Shown here: in pieces, positions 32,095 through 61,984 of the stretch
Layout: the number at the start of each line of letters is the position of its first letter
Position numbering within the stretch: position 1 is the stretch's first letter
Source of the DNA: Glandiceps talaboti
Lineage: Eukaryota > Hemichordata > Enteropneusta > Spengelidae
Direction: 5' to 3'
DNA: 64,000 nucleotides
Assembly (NCBI RefSeq): GCF_964340395.1
Contig: NC_135569.1
Span: 12,575,019 to 12,639,018, forward strand
The notes under the pieces: generated by a model
What the model saw: the letters and a program-made list of their open reading frames with translations, nothing else
What the model was told of the DNA's origin: nothing
Database searches by the model: none
Made by a program: the position numbers and the translations under genes

Positions 32095-32925
32095 TCCTAC
32101 GCTTGACAACTTGCTGCCATCTCATCTATGCTTTACGTAAACATTGCATCTCTTGTTTGTATTAAGTAAACAATGAAGTAATGAGTGTTACGAACGTTTG
32201 GAGTGTACACTCAATGCTACACAAAAGAATAGCCCTAACACTCGACTGGACCAAATACATGTATTACCTATTTTCCCTACTTTGCATATCAAAGATTATA
32301 GTCTATGGATAATTTAAAAAACCTGGTAACTGCACGCATACAGATGATACTAGTAACTATAGAATAGACTACTAGTACTACAAATACAACTCCTTCACTG
32401 CAGTATGAATGTGTCACAGATTGAATTACCGGAAATTGGTTTGTTTTGATAAACTCTTGGTGTTACCATTGATGTTACAAACGTGTAAGAATTTCACTCT
32501 CGTACCAAACACTCATATCATGCAACATTCGACAATATCTGCTGTGTACACTGCCGTTATCCACGTGTTGAATGTTTAAAAGTGAGATTACACAATTTTC
32601 TGGTTTGCCCAAAATACAATACTCACTGTATCGTGCACTTTCAAGAGAATCCTTTTCAGCTGCCAGCCAGCCGCACTTCTAAGTAACTTGTACAACTTAC
32701 AAGGCCAAGGAAAGTGAAAGGATAGCCCCCAGCGGCGAATATTTCGATTTGCAAACGCAGAACTGGTCGTTTGTGGCGCTACGCTTGATAACTTGCTGCC
32801 ATCTCATCTATACTTTACGTAAACGGCATCTCTTGTTTGTATTAAGTAAACAATGAAGTATTTATGAGTGTTACGAACGTTTGGAGTGTACACTCAATGC
32901 TATACACAAAAGAATAGCACTCACA
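32095..32925. repeat. Direct repeat of about 145 bp, copies 680 bp apart
   Basis: Copies at about 32,095-32,240 and 32,775-32,925 share ACTTGCTGCCATCTCATCTA, TTGTTTGTATTAAGTAAACA and GTTTGGAGTGTACACTCAAT. The second lies at the right edge of duplication unit B, so it may mark a breakpoint. Confidence 0.8.
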
Positions 32926-33007
32926 CTCTGGACCAAATATTACGTATTTTCCCTACTTTGCATATCAAGGATAAGATCATTAAAAAAAACCCTGGAACTA
33001 CACGCAT

Positions 33008-33312
33008 ACAGATGATAACACACCTGCACATGATATCAAACACACCTGGTAACTATGCACGCGATATCAAACACACCTGGTAACTATGCACGCGATATCA
33101 AACACACCTGGTAACTATATGTACATGATATTAAACACACCTGGTAACTATATGCACACGATATCAAACACACCTAGTAACTATGCACACGATATCAAAC
33201 ACACCTGGTAACTATGCACACGATATCAAACACACCTGGTAACTATGCACATGATATCAAACACACCTGGTAACTATGCACATGATATCAAACACACCTG
33301 GTAACTATGCAA
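33008..33312. repeat. Minisatellite of 31-36 bp, about 9 units
   Basis: Units carry CACACCTGGTAACTATGCAC and ACGATATCAAA. Some units have an extra ATATG. Confidence 0.92.
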
Positions 33313-33484
33313 AAAACAAATTAAGGAAATGCAACTTATCTAAAACAAATTAGGGGTAGACCATTCGATATCCTGGGGAAGGCTTGGAAGATTGGTGGAG
33401 AGTTATTTTTTTCCCCACCTGCTTGCCTGTGAATTATTCAGTGTTTTTTTCCATTGGTCCGACAAAAAGTCAGTGACCCCCGTG

Positions 33485-34225
33485 AATAAAGTTTCATAGC
33501 ATCTGACAGTAAGCTGTAGAGAGAAGAGCTTTGAGACTGGGATATGTCCACCTATTGTGTGAGTGTGTCTGAATGGGGAGGTGGGGGGTTTCTAGGTGAT
33601 CTCCCCCTAGAAGCTCTGGAGGATTTTTACTCAAAAAAACCAATTTTCAGGCTATTCACAGACACTTTCAGACAATAATTTGCAAGCTTTACAAGACGGC
33701 TCTAACATGTAAAAAGCAACTACATAAGGTTGAAACATTTTTGAAATAAAGTTTCATAGCATCTTGACAATAAGAGGTGGAGGAAAGAACTTTGATTAGA
33801 CTGGGACATGTCTACCTCTTATGGGGGGGTCCTAGGGGGTCTCCCCCTAGAAGCTCTGGAGGATTTTTACTCTCAAAGCCAATTTTCAGGCTATTCACAG
33901 ACACTTTCAGACAATAATTTGCAAGCTTTACAAGACAGCTCTAACATGTAAAAAGCAACTACATAAGGTTGAAACATTATTTAAATAAAGTTTCATAGCA
34001 TCTTGACAGTAAGAGGTGGGGGAAAGAACTTTGATTTGAGACTGAAACATGTGTACATCTTATGGGGTCCTAGAAACTTTTGAAGTTTTTTAAACCAATT
34101 TTGGTGAATCTTATTGATGGTTTAACGAATGAGTGGCCTCTGGGGTGATGGAGTCCAGGGGGTTTCCCCCTGGCAGATCTGCAGTTTGTTGTTTCTATTT
34201 AGGCAATTTTTAGGTTATTCATAGC
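33485..34225. repeat. Three-copy tandem repeat of 240-260 bp
   Basis: AATAAAGTTTCATAGCATCT recurs at about 33,488, 33,747 and 33,987, with GGTCTCCCCCTAGAAGCTCT and TTCAGGCTATTCACAGACAC between. The third unit is shorter and more diverged. No coding signal. Confidence 0.85.
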
Positions 34226-34454
34226 CTCCAAGCTTCGAAAAGCTGAAGTAAATAGAACTTTTTAGATATGTGTAACATTGGTATAGGGGCATTGATATTG
34301 CATGTACAGTAAAGTCACTGATGTGTTAGAGCACTATAGGCGGTAATACCTAGTGTACAATAGAAACTTGAATTTGAGTTGTAGTGTCCGAAATAGGAAG
34401 TATATTCATACTGAAGAGAATAGAATGAAGAACTTTGACTTGTGGACATCTCCC

Positions 34455-34645
34455 TTTCAAATTACATGCACACACACACACACACATACATTGGTATAAC
34501 GTTAGTTCCCTTACTGGAGTAAACACACACACACACAATCATTGGTATAACATTAGCTCATTAGTGCCCTTACTGGAGTAAACACACACACACACACACA
34601 CACACACAAGCATTGGTATAACAGTTCCCTTACTGGAGTAAACAC
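34455..34645. repeat. (CA)n tracts inside a roughly 70-bp tandem repeat
   Basis: Three units of (CA)n followed by ATTGGTATAAC and CCCTTACTGGAGTAAA. Confidence 0.88.
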
Positions 34646-35149
34646 ACAAATGGTCAAGACTTCAAAGTTCAATTGGTGACTGTTTTTTTTTATTTCAAGG
34701 CACACACAGACAAGTCAAAAACTCTTCCAGTGTCAAAGGTCACAGTTCAAAGCTGAAAGTATCTAAGTACATACAAAAAGACCAAAATAATGTTCAATAA
34801 TTCTATTAGCTGATAAGTTCTCAGTTTTACATTTTATCCCAGTAACTGTATATTATTTTAAAAGAATTCTACCAATATAAATCATTGTGTAGTTTGTTTT
34901 TATTTTTCCCTATCCATTCTACATTTTTAGCAGCCCCTTGTCTGTTACTTTATAGGCTGCCATCACTTCTAACTATAGCAGTACCCATCTATCGCTATGA
35001 GGTGGGCATTTGTTTGTACACAAATTACGACAAGTTGGGCAAAAACAGGATTATTATTTCTTTAGAGACTGAGTTTACAACCATCACTTCCAACTTCCGA
35101 TGTCTGCATACCGGTTTTGTTTCTGTTTACGTGTATCTCAAATTTTGAG

Positions 35150-35535
35150 AGCAAGTGTAGTTAATTACACATCTAGAAGCAAGCTAGGGAGTTATTGAGG
35201 TTATGTTAGGAATATGGATATGACTGGACTCCCTAGTTTAACCCAAATTTATATATAAGAACTTCGCGAGCAAGTGCAGAACAATGGACTGACTGTATAA
35301 TAATTACACATTTAGAAGAAGCAAGCTAGGGAGTTATTAAGGTTATGCCAGGAATATGGCTATAACTAGACTCCCTACTATAACCCCAATTTGTTTCTAG
35401 CAAAATTTTGCGAGCAAGTGTACAGGTATTTAAGAGGCCTGACTCTATAAAAATTAGACATCTGGAAACAGGCTAGGGAGTTATTGAGGTATGGCAGGGC
35501 TAGTGAATAGTGCCAGACTCCCTAAGATTATCCAA
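35150..35535. repeat. Three-copy tandem repeat of about 130 bp with internal inverted repeat
   Basis: Units carry GCGAGCAAGTGTA, GCTAGGGAGTTATTGAGGT and GACTCCCTA. Each has CTAGGGAGT facing ACTCCCTA about 40 bases apart. The AGACTCCCTA motif is also the core of the 34-bp minisatellite behind both amidase genes. Confidence 0.8.
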
Positions 35536-36114
35536 ATTTGTATCTATTCTATTGGCCACAAGAGGGCACTGTTCTACACTGGCTCCAGTTGACTTTCAGG
35601 GAGGGAATTTATAAGATGTATTCTTATGAGTGTCTCATAAATATTCATATATGTTAATTTTGATATATGTTCATCGGCAGCTATTGGTTATTATTAATCC
35701 ATAGAACTCCATCCTAAGTCTCAGAATACCTGTCTTACTTCCAAGTACACAGTTCAGATATATTCCAGAAGTTTTCCAGTCATTTTCCAGAAATTTTAGA
35801 TTCATTGCATGTCATTTTCCAGGAGCAATTTTCTATACCTCTGTTATTTCTTTTAATTTTGATGACAAGTCTACTTGTCATGAGGTAAGAATTTGTAACA
35901 ATTTTCATCATCACGAAAATGTCATTTTCCAGTAGCATCCAGGAGTATATTACATTTTTTAAAGACTTTCCATGAGTGGTGAGCAGTTTAGAGAGTTCCA
36001 TGGATTTTCCAGGATTAGTGTAAAATTCCATGAGTTTCACAGATTATCCAGGTGTGTGAAATTCCAGGATTTTCAATAGATATGTTGTGAATCTGCGAAA
36101 CTGTAATATTGCCA

Positions 36115-52928
<16,814 letters not shown>

Positions 52929-52929
52929 C

Positions 52930-54945
52930 TAGCTAGTGTTTAGATTTTCCACAAAAAGTGTTCGCGTTCTCAGCAGGTCTGTATTTTCTTTGTTGTTTCA
53001 AGCCTATATGATTGCTTGCCAACAATGGAGACAAATCTACATAACAATAGCAGTAAGTTTAAATCACAATAACTAAATTTACATAACAATTGTGTGCATG
53101 TGTTATGTAAATTTGGATTCATTGTTATACAGATTTATCTATATTGTTGTTTACTAAATTTCTTGTGTGTCAATCCTTATTTTGAGATGACAGCAGTATT
53201 TGGGTCTCAGACCTTTTTTCATTATTTTGCTTAAAAACGCAATCTTCAGGGCCAAGAAACGAGGCTGGACACAATCCAACCGTTATTTATAATACCCTGT
53301 ACTTTTATTGAATCATAAATAGTTGTAGATGGTGTCTATAATAAAACAATTTTTATGGGGCAAAAAACTATAAAGTCAAAAATCAAAGGTGAAATTCTAT
53401 GAATTCAGAAAGTAATAAAATAAATGATAAAAAGCTAGGATAAAAACTTTGGGATCTACAGGGGATGTCATTATTATCATTATTGTCCGGTAGCCATTTT
53501 GTGTTCCACTACATAGAATTATTTTCCATGTAATTCATGTAGATTGTTGTACATCGTCAAAAAAATGAACAAATATAAAGAAAAAATCCAAAAGAATATC
53601 ATGCATTCACTGATGTGTCTCATTTAATTTTATGATTCGTGAAAATAAAATATATGATTAGTTTTGATTTTATTCAGGTACTATCAATTAACAATGAATT
53701 TTTCCATAAGAGCAGGAAATGAAATAAGTCCCTCATAGTATAACCTGTTCCCCCTTTTTATGAATGGAACATCCCATACAGAATTGAATATAAAACATTT
53801 GCTGTTGAACAAACACAGTGAGTGTGCTACACTGATGTGAGTTATTTAATTTGTGTTGGCTTCATTACGTCTAACATTTCATTGTGAACACCGTAAAAAC
53901 CACTTCACTCTGCTTTACACCTCTGCCACATTAGGCAGCAAATTCTTAATTTCCCAACTAAAGATCTCGTTATTGTGTACGAGTGACGGACATTTTGACA
54001 CTATGGATCAGTTGGTTCACTGTGGTCTAGATATTGCTGTACATTGTGTAAGTCTATGAAGATAACACAAGACAAGTCTAAAACTGAGTGTAGGTGAGTC
54101 ATATCTCCTTTTATTTCACAAATTGTTCTAATTTCCTTACGAATATTTTATGCTTCATTTCTGATGACAATTCCAAATTCAATTATTTTTCTCCAAATGT
54201 GATGGAATTCAACACACACACACACCTCTTGTCAGATAGCAAAGAAACCATTTCATTCTCTGTCTCAGTCTTTCATTACACAGAAGAGGCAAGCAATGGA
54301 TACAAATTGAATGTATTCATTTTGGTGCATGAAAAATTTAGCTGACACAATTTTTCACACATTTTTCTCCACTATATTTTGGTGGATGAAAATTATTGAG
54401 CATAGTGTGCATCATTTTATGTACGTATGGCTAAAACATTTATCACCAAAATGAATACCTCACAGTACATGGGGATAGGACTTCACTAATGTTGTTTGTA
54501 ATTTTGATATACCTGACTACATATGTGCAATGAAAGCATTTGTGTAACAAAATTTTATAAATATTCAGGAGAACCGATTTCCTGATTGTGTGTATGCTGT
54601 ACAGTTGAACATCACAAGACAATCCCTGCTGATATCCATGGTTAGTCTGCTGCAAATCCTTAGACTGACCTCCGTGTCAAATTACTCTATTTCTACCACA
54701 CAATAAGTAATAAAACTTATATTGATTTTATATCATTACAGTAAATTACTATTATCACCCCATTACATTTTTACAACCACACATCAATTTAAAATCAATA
54801 GAGTTATATACTATATGATAGCACCACAAAGGTTTACACACTGCAATATAATTTTCTGTATATTTTCAGATTTTTTCTCTGAAAACATCATTGATCATCT
54901 GAGCCAGTGTAATTTATATGTTCAGAATACTAAGAATTTAGAAAG
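52930..54945. other. Upstream of the first seen ELYS exon; nothing recognised
   Basis: AT-rich unique sequence. I looked for minus-strand exons encoding the ELYS propeller or the WTW region that precedes the first seen exon in human ELYS and found none. No promoter motif can be supported. Confidence 0.45.
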
Positions 54946-54947
54946 AA

Positions 54948-55700
54948 AGATATTTAGCAAAGATATTTAGAAAGATATTTATAGCAAGATATTTAGCAAG
55001 ATATTTATAGCAAGATATTTAGAAAGATATTTAGCAAGATATTTAGCAAGATATTTATAGCAAGATATTTAGTAAGATATTTAGAAAGATATTTAGAAAG
55101 ATATTTAGTAAGATATTTAGAAAGATATTTAGCAACATATTTAGAAAGATATTTAGTAAGATATTTAGTAAGATATTTAGCAAGATATTTAGAAAGATAT
55201 TTAGCAAGATATTTAGAAAGATATTTAGCAACATATTTAGAAAGATATCTAGAAAGATATTTAGTAAGATATTTAGAAAGATATCTAGAAAGATATTTAG
55301 TAAGATATTTAGAAAGATATTTAGCAAGATATTTAGAAAGATATTTAGCAACATATTTAGAAAGATATTTAGTAAGATATTTAGAAAGATATCTAGAAAG
55401 ATATTTAGTAAGATATTTAGTAAGATATTTCGAAAGATATTTAGAAAGATATCTAGAAAGATATTTAGCAACATATTTAGAAAGATATCTAGAAAGATAT
55501 TTAGTAAGATATTTAGTAAGATATTTAGAAAGATATCTAGAAAGATATTTAGTAAGATATTTAGTAAGATATTTCGAAAGATATTTAGAAAGATATCTAG
55601 AAAGATATTTAGCAACATATTTAGAAAGATATCTAGAAAGATATTTAGAAAGATATTTAGTAAGATATTTAGAAAGATATTTAGAAAGATATTTCTTGAA
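54948..55700. repeat. 12-bp satellite (AGATATTTAGNA)n
   Basis: About 60 units of AGATATTTAGAA, AGATATTTAGTA or AGATATTTAGCA; early units include ATAGCA spacers. A higher-order pattern of about 200 bp, marked by AGATATCTAG and CAACATATTTAG units, is visible. The 225-codon minus-strand frame (NIFLNIFLDI repeats) exists only because 12 is divisible by three. Confidence 0.95.
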
Positions 55701-55730
55701 AATATGTGATCCATAAAATTTAGGTCAAAC

Positions 55731-56132
55731 ATATCCAGTGATTTTGTTAAGGGTGGTAAGTAGATAAAATCTACCTGAGTTCCCCTGTCATTTTACCAGG
55801 GTTCCCTACCAGTGTTTTTGTTAAGGGTGGTAAGTAGGTAAAATCTACCTGAGTTCCCCTGTCATTTTACCAGGGTTCCCTACCAGTGTTGTTGTTAAGG
55901 GTGGTAAGTAGGTAAAATCTACCTGAGTTCCCCAGTCATTTTACCAGGGTTCCCTACCAGTGTTTTTGTTAAGGGTGGTAAGTAGGTAAAATCTACCTGA
56001 GTTCCCCTGTCATTTTACCAAGGTTCCCCACTAATATTATGGTATACTAGAGTATGGGACACTATGCCAGTGTTACCGGATTTCACCTTCCTGTTACCAG
56101 GGTTCCCAGTCCTTAGCAAAAACACTGATATC
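55731..56132. mobile_element. TIR element with four 74-bp internal repeats
   Basis: ATATC flanks both sides (55,731-55,735 and 56,128-56,132). Ends are CAGTGATTTTGTTAAGG and, reversed, CAGTGTTTTTGCTAAGG. Inside are four 74-bp units (GTTAAGGGTGGTAAGTAGG, AAATCTACCTGAGTTCCCC, TTACCAGGGTTCCCTACC), each restarting with a copy of the left terminus. Short and non-coding. Confidence 0.78.
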
Positions 56133-56609
56133 GGACTACACCTTATCAGTATATATAATATTTTGTGAGGATTAAATAGGAATTGATTATAAAATAAACT
56201 TTAAATATACATTTAGTAATTGCATTTGATCGGAGAGACAATTAAAATGACACAAACTGTAGAAATGATTCTAGGCTATGACATATTCATAATTATATTT
56301 GTGTATTTGAAAGAGTGTCTGAAGAGGTATATTTGCTATGTATGGTTGTTGTTTGACGGAGTGGTTGTCATGACAACAAGCTATTTGAATAAGATGTTCA
56401 TTAGAAAACTTTTAAAGATGACCTGTATCAAGTGTCTGTGATCAGTGTAAAGATTTACAGGTGAATACAGAATGATGATGTTGTCATTTAAGTTGTCATG
56501 GTAACAACAGCACAAGGTTTGACTATAGTAGATGTATAGAGGATTAATAGTGTGAGGTAAAGTAGTTTAGAAATATTTGTGAATGTCTAGTAATCACCAG
56601 TATGTGGTG

Positions 56610-56735
56610 TGTATCATCATCGTTGTCGTCGTTGTCATCGTCGTCAGCGTTGTCGTCATCAACATCGTCATCATCATCATCATCATCATCATCATCACCA
56701 CCACCACCACCACCACTACCATCATCACTGTCATC
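56610..56735. repeat. GTC/ATC/ACC trinucleotide tract
   Basis: Imperfect GTC and ATC triplets, then pure ATC and ACC runs. The predicted poly-Val/Ile/Thr frame is an artefact. Confidence 0.93.
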
Positions 56736-56961
56736 ACCACATCAAATAAAAAAGCTCAAGTAGCTACAACACTTTGTTCTTGTTCATGAATTGTTTTATC
56801 CATTCAAAAATAAACTCAACCTTCCCAGGAATTGATTCAATTCTTCTAATTAGCTGAATTAACCGTCTACCTGTGTTGACTTTATGACAATCTTTAGACA
56901 GCATTGTCGTTACACTTAGTATGACAGACTGCTAATACACATGATATTCATGCTAGAGAGA

Positions 56962-57800
56962 ACAAGGTTGACTTTTTCTCAGTACCTGCAATAGTATTTT
57001 ACCTAATACTAGAGGGTTAAAATAGAACAAGAAGGTTGACTTATTCTCAGTACCTGCAATAATATTTTACCTCATACTAGAGGGTCAAAATAGAACAAGA
57101 AGGTTGACTTATTCTCAGTACCTGTAATAGCATTTTACCTCATGCTAGAGGGTCAAAATAGAACAAGAAGGTTGACTTATTCTCAGTACCTGCAATAACA
57201 TTTTACCTCATGCTAGAGGGTCAAAATAGAACAAGAAGGTTGACTTATTCTCAGTACCTGTAATAGCATTTTACCTCATACTAGAGGGTCAAAATAGAAC
57301 AAGAAGGTTGACTTATTCTCAGTACCTGTAATAGCATTTTACCTCATGCTAGAGGGTCAAAATAGAACAAGAAGGTTGACTTATTCTCAGTACCTGTAAT
57401 AGCATTTTACCTCATGCTAGAGGGTCAAAATAGAACAAGAAGGTTGACTTATTCTCAGTACCTACAATAGCATTTTACCTCATGCTAGAGGGTCAAAATA
57501 GAACAAGAAGGTTGACTTATTCTCAGTACCTGCAATAGCATTTTACCTCATGCTAGAGGGTCAAAATAGAACAAGAAGGTTGACTTATTCTCAGTACCTG
57601 CAATAGCATTTTACCTCATACTAGAGGGTTAAAATAGAACAAGAAGGTTGACTTATTCTCAGTTCCTGCAATAGCATTTTACCTCATGATAGAGGGTCAA
57701 AATAGAACAAGAAGGTTGACTTATTCTCAGTTCCTGCAATAACATTTTACTTCATGCTAGAGGGTCAAAATAGAACAAGAAGGTTGACTTATTCTCATGT
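56962..57800. repeat. 68-bp satellite, left array, about 12 units
   Basis: Units carry AACAAGAAGGTTGACTTATT, CTCAGTACCTGCAATAGCAT, TTTACCTCATGCTAGAGGGT and CAAAATAG. The outermost unit (56,962-57,030) is the most diverged. Confidence 0.95.
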
Positions 57801-57929
57801 GCACCTAGAGTACTGTATGTGAAATGCATCAGAGCGGAAATTATGATGTCGACCATGAAATTGAACATTCATTATTTTTATCATGCGCCTAGGGAGTAAT
57901 ATTCTATTTCAGGTACTGAAAATTGAGAA

Positions 57930-58835
57930 TTGATGTTCAAACATCAATGGACATATTTTCTGTAAATAAGAAGGATTCCAACAGTAATTGCCAGTATCAA
58001 TAAACAATGGATTTGGGTAGGGTGGAAATGACATACATACATCAGGTATTTAAAGAGTCCGTGGAAAGAATGAGATGTCTAGAAATAACATGTCGGAATG
58101 TCATCAAACGAGGACAATGATGACAAAATGGCATTCACAATGTCCTTGTTACACCATTATACTTTAATTGTTGGTAAAAGGGCGTTTGTTAGAAGGGTGC
58201 AATGTACCATAGAGTGAGGTTATTCTAAATGTACCCAAGACGTTTCCTTATACAGAAATGGTTCCTTTTCATGAAATGTATATTTTACAATCTAAATAAC
58301 ACAGCTGTTGAAGTGACCTACATCAAACACACCACATCACAGGCACACATCAGTGGAGTCTTTGATTTGGTGCGTTGCCATGGGATACACCGCCTGTGTC
58401 GACAATACTTTGTTTATGATTCAGTTACAAGCAACATTCACACTTTACTGTACTGGCACTAGTCCAGACATGGTGTGACGAGTGCTCCTTGTTACGTCCT
58501 ATCAATTCGTCACACTATGACACAGGTGTGTATGCAGTAGTCTTGCTACCGGCGGTGAGTAGATAGACTAGTACCTTCTCTTCAATTTTGATTCCATTTA
58601 CTGATTTGTAGTAACTATTCAAGTAAAAACGACTGGATTTTTGCCATTATTGGTAAAACTTCAGAAGTAAGTCACAAATTTAAAGATCTAACAAATATCC
58701 TGTAGGGTCAACTAGAGGGACAAGGTTTACAGAAATCCTTCAGAACCGTACAGCACATACAAGCTAGATATTTTAGCCACTAGAAAATATTATCATTTTG
58801 TCGTTGTCAGTTCTCAGAGAGTTATTTTTACTTGT
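57930..58835. other. Middle of the foldback-like structure, left part; nothing recognised
   Basis: No exon, transposase motif or known repeat found. The plus-strand frame at 58,229-58,462 has no family likeness. Confidence 0.4.
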
Positions 58836-58868
58836 TACCAGACTGGTACATTGTGTTCATGTACAAGA
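58836..58868. repeat. Stray half-unit of the amidase 65-bp satellite
   Basis: TTACCAGACTGGTACATTGT then GTTCATGTACAAGAAG is identical to the core of the array at 24,660-26,040, about 33 kb away. It ends directly against the MITE at 58,874. Confidence 0.85.
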
Positions 58869-58873
58869 AGCAG

Positions 58874-59150
58874 GGCTTGAAATTAACAGTAGTCCTGTGT
58901 CCACAGACTACCAATTCTTGTCATGGGGCTACCATAATTTGCAGCTGGTAGCTCATTCAGGCTTCCACTGATTATGCAATGGATGGAAGATTTACAGACA
59001 TAAAAGTATTTTAATAACAAACATATTTCCAATAGAGGAACTCTGTTTTCAGTTCAGGAATATGGGCTACAGGTCACAATCTCTGGGCTACCACTTCCAG
59101 AAATTGGTAGCCCACATGGACTACCAAAGAAAAAAAGTTCATTTCAAGCC
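58874..59150. mobile_element. MITE with GGCTTGAAATTAAC ends, second copy
   Basis: Ends GGCTTGAAATTAAC and, reversed, GGCTTGAAATGAAC. Subterminal TAGTCC and GGGCTACCA are also inverted. Same family as 16,324-16,604, opposite orientation. Confidence 0.78.
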
Positions 59151-59159
59151 TTGAAAAAG

Positions 59160-60950
59160 GCAGGAAGTACAGTCTAGAATACTAACTATCACCGAAAAAA
59201 AAAGGGTTGAAAAAAAAATGACAATGCTAAGTGCAATACTTCTTGCCATACTGTTCCATCTATACATGTGTCCTACATCTTAAAATGATGTAATTACATT
59301 TTGACAATGATTTTACAATGTCTTTACAGTAAAGATTAATCGATTCCTTCAAATCACCTTACTGAAAGGGACTTCCGTTATTCTGTTCCATTGCTTAGAT
59401 CACATTGCAATCACATATAAATCTCCCAGTATGGTGTCTTTGTGCGGTGAAGTCGTTGGAATGCGACTCAAAAGATGGTGTGTCTATGCCTACTTTGCAA
59501 CACACAATAGCACTAGGTAGAAGTACATACAAATCTCCTTACAAGTCGAACTTATTTAACAGCCGCTGAAAGACGCAGTCACACCCACAACATCAATTAC
59601 ACTGTATATATGCTTGTCGACTTCCAGGCTTTAAAAGTGATCATGATTGAGACTATATAACGGTGGCAAGTCAAATAGGGGAATATTTTGTGGAGTGACG
59701 TGCAGTGTGCCCTCTCATGATAGCCACATTTTGTTGTTGTGTGCCAAAACGAGAAAACTTGGATTTCTTGTGAGTCTCCACATAGATACGGGAACACCAA
59801 ATTTTGGTGTGTCACTAGAAATTGTGTGCGTGAGTGGCACATCAAATTTGCCTAGAGGGCACACTGGTGATGTGATTGGTACACATAGATATCCGGAGAA
59901 TAATCCCCCATAATCTCAATATCTCCTTAAAGACCCAAAATCCGATCCCAGATTTTCCTATTAGCGGTACTTTATTAATGGAGTCGTAAGGATTACATGG
60001 CTCACTCTTTTTTTTCGGGATTAAATTTTTCTACAGCTCTGCCTGACAATTGTTTTTTACACCTAAATGTCATTCTTATCTCAACTAGTCCTTGAAGCGA
60101 GGGGAGGGGGAGGGGAAGGGAGGGGGGTCAGATAGGGGATTAACTTGGAGGCATTTCATCAGCTTTAACTCTGTTTATTATATATTGATTTATTTATCAT
60201 TTGACAACCTAGAGGACACCACACTTGAAACAAAGTCTTTCAAAACAAAATAATTCATATTTTTGTGATAAAACTGACAACTTTGTGAATTGAGGGTCAA
60301 AGTCCATTGACACACTTGGCACTCCCAGTGACAAGCTTGTACACTCCCCTAAAAATAATGGTCAAGGCATAAATAATCTACATAACAAAAGAAAACATTA
60401 GTATGTAAATTTGATCATTCCATTTTAAAGAAACCAGGGGGGCAGAGGGGTGCATTTTATAACACCATGTTTGGTGGGGTGTCATACTTGCATTTTATAC
60501 CATAAACTCAAACAAGCATCAGCTACGGGAGGAGTGTACAATTGTAATGAAACTTTAAGAAAATACAAGAACAGTTTCAAATGGTATTTTGATCTTTAGA
60601 ATCATCTAAAACAAGCTCTGTAAGTATTCACATCTTTATTTTGTCCTTGTTGTAAACATCTGTCTTAAACTATTCTGTGTAATATTCTGCTACCTGATAT
60701 ACACCTATGTATAATCAGCTACTGACAGAATTCTCAAGCTTTCTCATTTATATGCAATGCTGACTTCACAATGCTAGATGCGACCAAATCAATACATATG
60801 AGAAATGTATACAAGTTTGAACCAATCTCAGTTATTGCAGTTTTCCCAAAAAAGTTATGGTACGACGTATGGAAATCTGTGTAAATTTTATCAGCTCCAA
60901 ACCATAACCCTCACGACACTTATTGGGGGTTCTCAACACTTAGCAAATTC
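59160..60950. other. Middle of the foldback-like structure, right part; nothing recognised
   Basis: The plus-strand frame at 59,647-59,913 (88 codons) shows no motif and no splice context. A G-rich stretch lies at 60,098-60,127. No transposase remnant seen. Confidence 0.4.
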
Positions 60951-60954
60951 ACCA

Positions 60955-61497
60955 ATCTCAAATTGTGTACCTTATATTTAGTTTGGATGCCAACGAGGTG
61001 TAAATTATTACGATACCGTATAGGGAACCTTGGGGGTGGTACTGGTGACCAGCTCTGGTGGGGTGTGTGGCCAATGCTGGAAACCCCGGGCCCCATTTTA
61101 GACCCAGTTTGACCAAAAATCAATATGGTAACCCCATTTTAGACCATTACAGGTTTTCAAAAGATGAAAGTTTAGACCTAAATACATTTTCCTTAGGTGG
61201 CAACATTTTGGGACAATTAATGGTAGTTATGATTTGGTAAAGGACAATGGACCATATTTTAGAACAAGCAAAATTGAAAATACTGCAAAGACCCAATTTT
61301 AGACTCTTCAGCTCAAAAAACGCAGACCCCATTTTAGACCAAAGGGCTAGAAAACGCACCCCAGAGGGCAGCACATATACATAAATTATACTCAAATAAG
61401 GGGAGTAAACCCCCCCCCCCTCCCCGATAGGGACAAGACTACAATCAATATTTCAACTGAACCAAATACAGTGCCCTCAAATTGTGTACCTTATATT
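60955..61497. mobile_element. Roughly 500-bp insert flanked by 22-bp direct repeats
   Basis: CTCAAATTGTGTACCTTATA plus TT occurs at about 60,957 and again at 61,476. The DNA between is G/C-biased and holds five variants of CCCATTTTAGACC. Long direct repeats of this kind fit a target duplication from retroposition, but no tail or coding remnant is visible. Confidence 0.5.
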
Positions 61498-61984
61498 CAC
61501 CTGAAGTAAAATGGTTTAAAAAATCACATACTTCAAGCACGCTGTAATTTTCCGCTCATTTTTCAGTTTGCTCTACAGTCACAGACATGAAGTGTCAGAT
61601 TCATGACACAGTTAGTGTATTGATATAGCTAACACTTCACAGACATAAATTATGGCATAAATACACAATTATAAATGACTTCACAGTTTCCACTAACACC
61701 AATTGAAGATGTTAATGGACCAATTGTTGACTTCAATTCCATTTATACCATGTACAGTCAGCTAACTCTAGGCAACTGTCAAGTATGTTCAATCCTTGTC
61801 ATAAATTTCTGTTTCCCTGTTATAGTTACGAGGCAAATATTCTGTTATTGAATCTGTTAAATTCTCTGTACCTGAAAATAGAATATTATGCGTATCATAA
61901 AAATAATGAACATTGGCTTTCGTGATTAGCACTATAAAGTCCACTCCACATGTTTCACATGTATTACTATAGGCGTGCACGAGA

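Larger units (their letters stand above)
17070..32790. repeat. Segmental duplication unit B (amidase copy B)
   Basis: Collinear with unit A but about 5 kb longer because of the expanded 65-bp satellite, a LINE fragment, several MITEs and an extra 1.1 kb near 17,260-18,360. It is the upstream copy with respect to transcription. Confidence 0.8.

Noticed and set aside
31680-32106. 130-codon plus-strand frame in GC-rich DNA
   Set aside because: Lies wholly inside an inverted-end element; composition follows its GCCCCACC blocks and no domain is visible.
55055-55732. 225-codon minus-strand frame with Asn-Ile-Phe-Leu repeats
   Set aside because: Produced by a 12-bp satellite lacking stops in one frame; no start or splice context and no conserved neighbours.
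59647-59913. 88-codon plus-strand frame and its antisense frame
   Set aside because: No recognisable motif, no exon-intron signals, no link to ELYS; kept as unexplained sequence.
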